Source: Bacillus salipaludis
GTDB lineage: Bacteria > Bacillota > Bacilli > Bacillales_B > DSM-18226
Length of the DNA: 19,414 bases
Direction: 5' to 3'
Assembly: GCF_004358205.1 (NCBI RefSeq)
Contig: NZ_SMYO01000031.1
Span: 1-19,414, forward strand
The notes beneath the pieces are model-generated. The model worked only from the letters and a program-made list of their open reading frames with translations. It was not told the DNA's origin and did no database searches. The translations under genes were made by a program, and so were the position numbers. Positions 14,658 to 19,414 of the stretch are shown piece by piece (within the stretch, counting starts at the first letter, position 1; each line of letters starts with the position of its first letter).

Positions 14658-14744
14658 ATGGACGGAGTAGGAAATAGTTTTGCGTTAATCGTAGTATTGT
14701 TCATCCTTCTTATCATCGTTGGTACAGCATTTGTGTTCTACTAA
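14658..14744 (+). CDS. second YjcZ-type tiny membrane peptide
   Basis: 28 residues: a short MDGVGNS front and the helix [18 protein letters not shown], almost identical to the helix of the preceding peptide but without the glycine-rich part. GGAGGTG lies six bases before the ATG. A terminator follows at 14769. Probably a duplicate that lost, or never had, the Gly/Tyr region. Same membrane or spore-coat setting inferred. Confidence 0.8.
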   Translation: MDGVGNSFALIVVLFILLIIVGTAFVFY

Positions 14745-14768
14745 TAAATAAGATGGATGGAGTAGGAA

Positions 14769-14795
14769 AAAGGCCCTTTATCGGGCCTTTTTTAA
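14769..14795 (+). terminator. terminator of the yjcZ-like pair
   Basis: AAAGGCCC-TTTATC-GGGCCTTT followed by TTT, 24 bases after the second stop. Confidence 0.85.
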
Positions 14796-14837
14796 CGTTT
14801 AAAGTGTATTATTTTTTGTTGTTATATTTCTCAAAAC

Positions 14838-14913
14838 ACAAAAAAACTGCTGATGCAGCCCGATGCTTATTCAACTCATACACCCGTTAGTGTAAGTACA
14901 TTCCTTCACAAAT
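14838..14913 (+). repeat. R14: hairpin plus B module and tail
   Basis: A-run, CTGCTGATGCAG hairpin, TTCAACTCATACACCCGTTA, GTGTAAGTACATTCCTTCAC. The A module is not recognisable. It ends seven bases 3' of the DUF3231 stop and gives a plausible terminator for that gene on the minus strand. Confidence 0.75.
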
Positions 14914-14919
14914 ATATTA

Positions 14920-15942
14920 TTATTGTGTTGATAATTTCTTTCTATCATCTGCCAAAGGTGGCTGTTCAGCCCATTTGTATTTAATCAGAATATCAAATCC
15001 ATCTTTCGTATAGTGTGCCATTTCCGTAAGAAGCAGCATATACTTTATTCCTAAGTCTGTCCGTTGACAGGTACCTATGGCTGAACCATACACACCGATG
15101 GAAGTAGAACCTAAAAGAGCCTTGTGATGCATCATAAGACGGTCTGAAAAAGGTGAAATTGTTGAATTAGAAACTTCCGCTTCCTCCGATTTTGGCTTTG
15201 GAAGATGGTCATTGTTCAATAGGTCCTCCAACGTCTCAATGTGTTTTTTGTAAAGTTCTACCCCACGCCATAAAAAGTTCTTAACCTCTTGAGATTTAGC
15301 CACTTGAGAGAAACCCATTGTGAGTGATTTACTTAACTGAACTTTTCGCAAATCCCAGTAAACGTTACTTAACTCAATGCAACTTAACGGTCTTTTCCCT
15401 CGGAATATACCTTCAATAAAATTATGGGATTCAATAAATTCATATTGTTCGGAAGGGCTAATAAATGGTGGTCTAGATACAATACCTTTTTCCAATAGTA
15501 AATCTAATGATTTGTTGAAAAGTTCCATTGTTTCATTTTGGCAATGTACGAAGTAATCCCTTATGTCCCTACGCATATTTGTTGTTAAAGCGGCGGCATA
15601 GCCTGCTAAACCATTGACACTCATTATGTAGGTATAAGATAAGGTAAATTCATCTGAAAACAAGCGAGGAGCAGACAAATCCACATCTGCCTCAGTAAAA
15701 CCGTGGGGTATCGGAAATTTTTCTTGTGAAAAATAATCCTTTACCTTGGTAATGTGCCCCTCAACCAATTTCAAAGAAAATTCTAAAATCGGACGTATAG
15801 AGGCGTCTTCAACAATTTGAAGCATATGTTTGTAAATGCATATTGCCATAGTATCACTCTGATACTGTGACCAAATGTTAGCAATTTCAGGTGCAGTTAA
15901 TCTTATGTTATGTGGGGTTTCTTCCTTTATAAATTCGGGCAT
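14920..15942 (-). CDS. DUF3231 family protein
   Basis: 340 residues made of two related helical halves (about 10-165 and 180-330), as in DUF3231 proteins of spore-formers. Each half begins LTAPEIANIWSQYQSDTMAI- or LSCIELSNVYWDLRKVQLSK-like and carries paired conserved residues: H in VEGHITKVKDYF and KKHIETLEDLL, then GFT or HLPKP. The fold is ferritin-like or four-helix in appearance; function is unknown, although spore association is often suggested. ATG with a weak AGGA site. The gene lies between repeats R14 and R15, transcribed alone. Intact. Confidence 0.85.
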   Translation of the reverse strand: MPEFIKEETPHNIRLTAPEIANIWSQYQSDTMAICIYKHMLQIVEDASIRPILEFSLKLVEGHITKVKDYFSQEKFPIPHGFTEADVDLSAPRLFSDEFTLSYTYIMSVNGLAGYAAALTTNMRRDIRDYFVHCQNETMELFNKSLDLLLEKGIVSRPPFISPSEQYEFIESHNFIEGIFRGKRPLSCIELSNVYWDLRKVQLSKSLTMGFSQVAKSQEVKNFLWRGVELYKKHIETLEDLLNNDHLPKPKSEEAEVSNSTISPFSDRLMMHHKALLGSTSIGVYGSAIGTCQRTDLGIKYMLLLTEMAHYTKDGFDILIKYKWAEQPPLADDRKKLSTQ

Positions 15943-16012
15943 CTTAATCCTACGAAAATAATACTTTATTTTGTACTATTAACCAAAAAAGGATTAATTA
16001 TGTGATTTTTTA

Positions 16013-16102
16013 CTTTAACTAACCTGCCCCTTTAATGCAATAAAAAAAGCTGCCACAATGACAGCTTGATCTACAACTCTTGCACCCGTTAGTTAAATAA
16101 CT
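16013..16102 (+). repeat. R15: full repeat copy without tail
   Basis: TTTAACTAACCTGCCCCTTT, AATGCAATAAAAAAAG, hairpin AAGCTG/CAGCTT, CTACAACTCTTGCACCCGTT, AGTTAAATA. It touches the stop codon of the unknown-protein gene that ends at 16102; the hairpin and A-run would terminate that gene on the minus strand. Confidence 0.8.
16041..16067 (-). terminator. terminator inside R15
   Basis: AAGCTG (16048-16053) and CAGCTT (16062-16067) pair. On the minus strand a run of seven T follows, counting from inside the stem. Located 35 bases past the stop at 16102. Confidence 0.65.
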
Positions 16103-16776
16103 CAAAGACATATTTCAGCCTTCCAACTACTTGACTTCGACTTTACTACGATTAGGTTTTCATTTTCCCATTTGAGAGTACCTAGAAACCTTGCATATAC
16201 AACTTCGTTTCCAACCTCTTCTACCAATAATTCGTCAATAATTCTTAGACCTTTTTCATTATAGACCTCACACCTTAACTGAAAGCCTTCTGAACGATGA
16301 ATTCCCTTTAAGATAGCCATTTTTTTGCGACTTGGACTTTTTCTCGGTGTTTTATCAACAATAAAAACTGCTTCAAAATTCTGTTTCGCAATTTCACTAA
16401 GTGCTTCTTCAACATAAGACTCAATAATTGAAGAAGATAATTTCGAATATGTCTTAATTGCAGGCACAATGTAACATCTGATTAACTCAGAAAACTCTTG
16501 AAATTTCGCTTGTGTTGATTCTAATTCCAAAAAAGACATATAGTCATAAGGAACAAATATTTGTATCTCCTCAATTGCATTATCCTCTTCAAAGGAAACA
16601 CTCTTATTTGGATTTGCCAAGCAGTATACACTAATCATTTTAAACTGGGCTAATTCCACACCTAATTGAGTAATTTTAGTTGAAAATATCAACTCAAAAA
16701 TTCTCATTTCGTGTAATCGATTATAGTGTTTTTTGGGACGATTTTTTCCCCAGTCCATAAAGTGAATATTTATCAT
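16102..16776 (-). CDS. protein of unknown function, 224 residues
   Basis: The ATG at 16774-16776 is chosen because AAAGGA lies seven bases upstream; an in-frame start 17 codons earlier has no such site. The product (MINIHFMDWGKNRPKKHYNR at the front) is soluble and has no signal peptide. It has a helical middle (VEEALSEIAKQNFEAVFI), a basic patch KTPRKSPSRKKMAIL near residue 145-160 and a beta-rich C-terminus (VVYARFLGTLKWENENLIVV). No family recognised. It lies between R15, which abuts its stop, and R16 upstream. Nothing nearby suggests a partner. Confidence 0.6.
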   Translation of the reverse strand: MINIHFMDWGKNRPKKHYNRLHEMRIFELIFSTKITQLGVELAQFKMISVYCLANPNKSVSFEEDNAIEEIQIFVPYDYMSFLELESTQAKFQEFSELIRCYIVPAIKTYSKLSSSIIESYVEEALSEIAKQNFEAVFIVDKTPRKSPSRKKMAILKGIHRSEGFQLRCEVYNEKGLRIIDELLVEEVGNEVVYARFLGTLKWENENLIVVKSKSSSWKAEICL

Positions 16777-16834
16777 AAAAGATTCCTTTCGTTTTTTACA
16801 TATGTACAATTTACTTAAATTTAACACGTTTCCT

Positions 16835-16877
16835 TCTTAAACTGCCCCGTTAGTTCAAGTGAAACATTTCACAAAGC
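16835..16877 (+). repeat. R16: solo hybrid repeat
   Basis: CTTAAACTGCCCCGTTAGTT (A core) continues directly as CAAGTGAAACATTTCACAAA (B tail). The hairpin section is absent, as in R2. Confidence 0.65.
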
Positions 16878-17130
16878 ACTTTCCGCTAGTCGTTTTTTAG
16901 TTTTCATAAAATAAGTTGAATGATTGTGGAATAACTCTGGACAAAAACCGACATTTACCATTTAGATGGAAAACATTTACAAAAACATAATAATACCTCA
17001 ATAAATAATAATCTCACTAATAGCAGTTTTTTGTTTTAATTTTTTCCCTTCCAACTCCATCAATTTAATCAACTTTACCACCTCCATGGATTTAATCATA
17101 AAAATAGTCTTCCAATGTGCTTGAATGTTT

Positions 17131-17310
17131 TTATATTTCTTCTATATTAATATCATGAAGAATTAAAACTTTTGAAATCTCACTTTGAGACAGGGTTAAA
17201 TCATAAATCCGAATTCTCTTGTCTTGTACAATTTTCATATTGAAAATATGGAGTTCAGGTTGGAGATTCCTCATAACATAAAGTACTATTAAATTAATAT
17301 TGTTTTTCAA
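17131..17310 (-). CDS. possible short gene or 3' fragment
   Basis: A reading of up to 59 codons from TTG at 17310 (46-47 from ATG at 17274) gives a protein-like sequence: NLQPELHIFNMKIVQDKRIR, YDLTLSQSEISKVLILHDIN. No ribosome site and no known domain. It may be the end of a decayed gene. Confidence 0.25.
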   Translation of the reverse strand: MKNNINLIVLYVMRNLQPELHIFNMKIVQDKRIRIYDLTLSQSEISKVLILHDINIEEI

Positions 17311-17319
17311 AAATTCATC

Positions 17320-17433
17320 ATGCTACCAAGTGGCTCGTTTGTTGGTAAAAACCCATCATACAGTTTTGTTAAATTTAGATCAGAGGAAGAATTTAAGAGT
17401 AATTTAAAATTATTATTCCCACAGAACTATTAG
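17320..17433 (+). CDS. possible C-terminal gene fragment before yjdI
   Basis: ATG-started 37-codon reading (FVGKNPSYSFVKFRSEEEFK, SNLKLLFPQNY) ending at the yjdI ribosome site. It has the look of a protein C-terminus but no ribosome site of its own. Function unknown. Confidence 0.25.
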   Translation: MLPSGSFVGKNPSYSFVKFRSEEEFKSNLKLLFPQNY

Positions 17434-17445
17434 AAGGAGGATATT

Positions 17446-17661
17446 ATGAGCGAAAATATTAAAACTTATGAAGCTGAAGGTATCAAAATATATTGGAAAC
17501 CCAATATTTGTAAACACGCAGCAGAATGTGTAAAGGGATTGCCAAGTGTATTCGATACCCAGAAAAGACCTTGGGTATCACCCCAGAATGCAACAGCTAA
17601 AAAAATCATGGAAGTGATTGATCGTTGTCCAAGCAGAGCACTTACTTATGAGCAAAAATAA
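17446..17661 (+). CDS. yjdI: YjdI-type divergent Fe-S mono-cluster protein
   Basis: 71 residues with the pattern of the divergent 4Fe-4S mono-cluster family (Fer4_19): Cys22 and His24 in PNICKHAAEC, Cys28, LPSVFDTQKRPWVSP, and Cys61 in DRCPSRAL. Three cysteines plus the histidine fit the family, which departs from the classical four-Cys ferredoxin. Cytoplasmic; exact role unknown. AAGGAGG lies five bases before the ATG. A GNAT acetyltransferase of the YjdJ type follows after 31 bases, the same pairing known from other bacteria, so the two are almost certainly one operon. Confidence 0.88.
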   Translation: MSENIKTYEAEGIKIYWKPNICKHAAECVKGLPSVFDTQKRPWVSPQNATAKKIMEVIDRCPSRALTYEQK

Positions 17662-17692
17662 ACAGAACTAATAAAGTTAGGAGAATGAGGAA

Positions 17693-17983
17693 ATGACTGA
17701 AATTAAAATGGGCAAGAATGAATTTTATATTGAGGAATCTAATGAAATTATTGCAAGAATTCAATTTATCCCAAGCGGAAAAGATGTAAATGGAAGAAAT
17801 TTAATTATTGTAAGCCACACAGTTGTATATGAGGGACATAATGGTCGTGGATTAGGCAAAGAATTAGTAAACAAGATAGCTGAATATGCAAGAGATGAAA
17901 ACTTATATATTATTCCTGTATGTCCTTACGCAAAAAGTGTTCTTGAAAGTAAGGAAGAGTATCAAGGTGTACTAGCAAATTGA
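17693..17983 (+). CDS. yjdJ: YjdJ-type short GNAT N-acetyltransferase
   Basis: 96 residues, a minimal GNAT domain of the acetyltransf_CG group. The acetyl-CoA loop is GHNGRGLGKELV (48-59), preceded by the strand IIVSHTVVYE and followed by the characteristic cysteine motif IIPVCPYAK (Cys77). The fold lacks the N-terminal half of larger GNATs, as usual for this group. ATG with AGGAGAATGAGG upstream, 31 bases after yjdI, co-transcribed with it and ended by a strong terminator at 18153. The substrate is unknown. Confidence 0.88.
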   Translation: MTEIKMGKNEFYIEESNEIIARIQFIPSGKDVNGRNLIIVSHTVVYEGHNGRGLGKELVNKIAEYARDENLYIIPVCPYAKSVLESKEEYQGVLAN

Positions 17984-18326
17984 TGCCATTTTATTATATC
18001 TGTTGAATCACCTACACTTAACTGGACAAAAAATAAGGTCAAGCATAGACTAATCACTAAATCAAGGCATACTGCTAATTAGTATAAGAGATCCAGTGAA
18101 GAAGCCACGATAACGAGACAACCAATTTTTTAAATTGCCTAGAGATTAAATAAAAACACCGACATTCAAATCGGTGTTTTTATTTATTTATTTATTTATA
18201 ATTGGACATTAAACATTTGTCTTAACCTTCTGGTGCCTTCGTAGACCATTGCAGCATTCCAAGAACGCATCTTTCCTTCATAGCCGTGCGCTTAGCCATG
18301 TGTTACATATATCTTCGATTATGATT
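17984..18326. other. spacer after yjdJ
   Basis: Contains the yjdIJ terminator; otherwise no gene, repeat copy or regulatory site recognised. Confidence 0.45.
18153..18187 (+). terminator. yjdI-yjdJ terminator
   Basis: AAAACACCGA (18153-18162) and TCGGTGTTTT (18171-18180) form a perfect 10-bp stem, followed by TTATTTATTTATTT. Confidence 0.8.
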
Positions 18327-18721
18327 TTATGTGCAATCACATTTAAAAACTGCCATTTTGACAGCTTGATCTGCAACTCTTGCACCCGTTAGTTGAATAT
18401 GGCCAAAACCTTTTGTTTCAATCCCCTCCGACAAATATTTTTTTAATGGCTGGATTGGAGATTTCATTAATAAGACTTTGATACTCACCTTGTTTTTTTC
18501 GTTAATAAACAGCTTGTATTTTTCCAAATCAGTGATTAACACAATAAGTGCCTGTCCTTCATAGGTTGCATCTGACAGATAATAATCGCTTATTTTCCTC
18601 AACTCTAGATAGCTTCGGCATAATTTCTTCGAGTTAAATATTTCATTGTGTAAGGCTTCTGTTATTTCGTATGTCTTTATTTTTTTGTCGTCTTATCATA
18701 TATCAAAACATCAAGCCCCAA
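18327..18721 (-). pseudogene. unknown gene with a frameshift and a repeat-derived C-terminus
   Basis: TTG at 18719-18721 has AAGGAG eight bases upstream and opens MGLDVLIYDKTTKK. A one-base slip in the T7 run at 18680-18686 (A7 in the gene) is needed to continue as IKTYEITEALHNEIFNSKKL, RSYLELRKISDYYLSDATYE, GQALIVLITDLEKYKLFINE. The last 25 or so residues (HIQLTGARVADQAVKMAVF) are simply repeat R17 read on the opposite strand, so the original C-terminus was replaced or extended. The protein would be about 130 residues, soluble, helical. I cannot assign a family. The homopolymer slip could be a sequencing error. Confidence 0.5.
18344..18402 (+). repeat. R17: hairpin plus B module
   Basis: AAAAACTGCCATTTTGACAG, then CTTGATCTGCAACTCTTGCA, CCCGTTAGTTGAATA. 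Nearly identical to the same portion of R15 (AAGCTGCC-ACAATGACAGCTTGATCTACAACTCTTG). Translated as part of the gene above on the minus strand. Confidence 0.75.
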
Positions 18722-18765
18722 TAACCTCACTCCTTATGGAATCCCAGTTATTCTAATACTTTATT

Positions 18766-18845
18766 TAATTAAACTGCCCAGTTACTTCAATAAGAATATG
18801 CATTCCCGATGTTCAGTAATGCACTCAATTAGTTGAATTAGTAAG
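18766..18845 (+). repeat. R18: degenerate full repeat
   Basis: TTAATTAAACTGCCCAGTTA, CTTCAATAAGAA, a hairpin pairing GCATT with AATGC, then ACTCAATTAGTTGAATTAGT as a weak B module. Confidence 0.5.
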
Positions 18846-18874
18846 TCTTTATATTGCCCAACCCCATTCACCTT

Positions 18875-19140
18875 TTAAGACATTTTCTCTTTCATCATTA
18901 TCAATATCTGCGAAATCCATTCCTTCCGTTTACACTTACGACAAGGTAATGGATAATTCTTGTCTTCATCACATCCAAATAATGTTGAAAAACTTCGTTC
19001 TAAATCATTGGGGTCATAGAACAAAGTACAAAGCTCAAAGTCGTGAATATATTGGCATTTACAGAATACACACTCTACAAATCTAAAATCAGCGTAATCA
19101 TCTAGTATGTCACTGTTTTAAAATTGTTTGCACTTATCAT
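18875..19140 (-). pseudogene. small cysteine-rich (zinc-ribbon-like) protein, frameshifted
   Basis: ATG at 19138-19140 has AAAGGA seven bases upstream and reads MISANNFKTVTY before a stop. With one extra base near 19103-19108 the frame continues as DDYADFRFVECVFCKCQYIH, DFELCTLFYDPNDLERSFST, LFGCDEDKNYPLPCRKCKRK, then EWISQILIMMKEKMS to the stop at 18875. Two clustered cysteine groups (C-x2-C-x-C and C-x2-C) separated by about 40 residues suggest a zinc ribbon. The total is about 88 residues. No family named. The second frame contains no early start codon, so it is easily overlooked. Confidence 0.5.
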
Positions 19141-19195
19141 TACTTTTTCCTTTTATTAAATCAATAGCTTTAAGGTATTATACAACATTATTCTT

Positions 19196-19270
19196 GTTCC
19201 ACTAACCTCCCCCTTTAGTTGAATAAAGAAAGAGTGATTCCTCGTTATTAAACACCGTTGAAATAAGAAA
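19196..19270 (+). repeat. R19: A module with extended spacer, interrupted by the intron
   Basis: TTCCACTAACCTCCCCCTTT, AGTTGAATAAAGAAAGAG, ATTCCTCGTTATTAAACAC, GTTGAAATAAGAAA. It matches R6 over its whole length; where R6 continues into its hairpin, R19 meets the intron-like sequence. Confidence 0.75.
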
Positions 19271-19414
19271 GTAGGGAAGCCTCTCTCGAGGCTTCCCCCT
19301 TATCAAACCGTACGTGCCCTATTAAGGCATACGGCTTACCAAATGTTACAATGTTTATCAAGAGGATGCATTCCAGGCATTTTGCATCTTTTGTAAGCGA
19401 TGAGGGGTAAAATA
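19271..19414 (-). mobile_element. 3' end of a group II intron (partial, runs off the window)
   Basis: Read on the minus strand, AAGCCGTATGCC followed by a short loop and GGCACGTACGGTTT (19305-19338) has the form of intron domain V: AGC triad, paired AGCCGTA/TACGGTT, two-base CG bulge and a short distal stem. It is followed by GATAAGG and a 10-bp hairpin (19274-19297, stem GGGAAGCCTC), then CTAC at the junction with repeat R19, as expected for domain VI and the intron end. The reverse-transcriptase/maturase gene would lie beyond the right edge; the last 75 bases show no clear coding signal. The class is not settled. Confidence 0.7.

Larger units (their letters stand above)
16878..17445. other. 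AT-rich spacer with two gene scraps
   Basis: Besides the two short readings listed at 17131-17310 and 17320-17433, no gene or promoter was recognised. The first 220 bases hold nothing I can interpret. Confidence 0.4.

Noticed and set aside
18015..18110. Inverted-repeat end of an IS3-type element (CACTTAACTGGACAAAAAAT)
   Set aside because: No partner inverted repeat and no transposase sequence were found nearby.
73..19290. CRISPR array as explanation of the recurring motif
   Set aside because: Copies are imperfect, irregularly spaced by hundreds of bases to several kilobases, and no cas gene is present.
19339..19414. C-terminus of an intron-encoded reverse transcriptase on the minus strand
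   Set aside because: All frames of the 75 available bases are too short and show no maturase motif, so it was not called.

Overview
The window looks like a piece of a low-G+C, endospore-forming Bacillaceae chromosome. The signs are an AbrB almost identical to the Bacillus transition-state regulator, CsaA, DltC/DltD, two tiny glycine/hydrophobic YjcZ-type sporulation peptides, a DUF3231 protein, a YflT/DUF2382 stress protein, and strong GGAGG-type ribosome sites with frequent TTG/GTG starts. The genus cannot be fixed from the sequence. No rRNA, tRNA or CRISPR array was seen.

Layout, left to right. 1-2340: exported NTF2-like protein (-), abrB (+) with an exact Spo0A box upstream, and a twice-frameshifted tyrosine recombinase (+). 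2569-5544: YflT/DUF2382 stress protein (-), csaA (-), decayed DinB-like gene (-). 5572-7706: FMN-reductase-like pseudogene (-), then a long AT-rich stretch with little coding content and one unrecognised ORF. 7707-9700: relic of a D-alanylation (dlt) operon in which dltD and dltC are intact, dltB is broken and dltA is absent, followed by a broken DUF3311-like gene. 9770-10010: a G+C-richer, strongly structured non-coding insert. 10239-13140: YhhN protein with an apparent internal deletion, a TetR regulator and an alpha/beta hydrolase in one transcription unit with a palindromic operator in front, and a small membrane protein. 13425-14744: small exported protein and two YjcZ-type peptides (+). 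14920-16776: DUF3231 protein and an unknown protein (-). 17446-17983: YjdI-type Fe-S protein and YjdJ-type acetyltransferase (+), a typical pair. 18327-19140: two frameshifted small genes (-), one with a zinc-ribbon pattern. 19271-19414: 3' end of what looks like a group II intron (-), running off the window.

The dominant unexplained structure is a dispersed, imperfect repeat of about 100 bp (R1-R19 below). It has an A module (core CTGCCCCGTTAGTTGAATAA), an A-rich run, a variable hairpin, then a B module (core CTTGCACCCGTTTGTTTAAG) and a tail (ACATTTCTTCACAA). I count about 19 full, partial or hybrid copies, and every one points the same way (+). The central hairpin preceded by an A-run acts as a Rho-independent terminator when read on the minus strand, and several copies lie just 3' of minus-strand genes. 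Some gene ends are made of repeat sequence, two copies look like internal recombination products, and one copy is the landing site of the group II intron.

Many genes carry frameshifts, nonsense codons or internal deletions. This is either a decaying accessory stretch or, for the homopolymer cases, uncorrected sequencing error; the W-to-stop changes argue for real decay.
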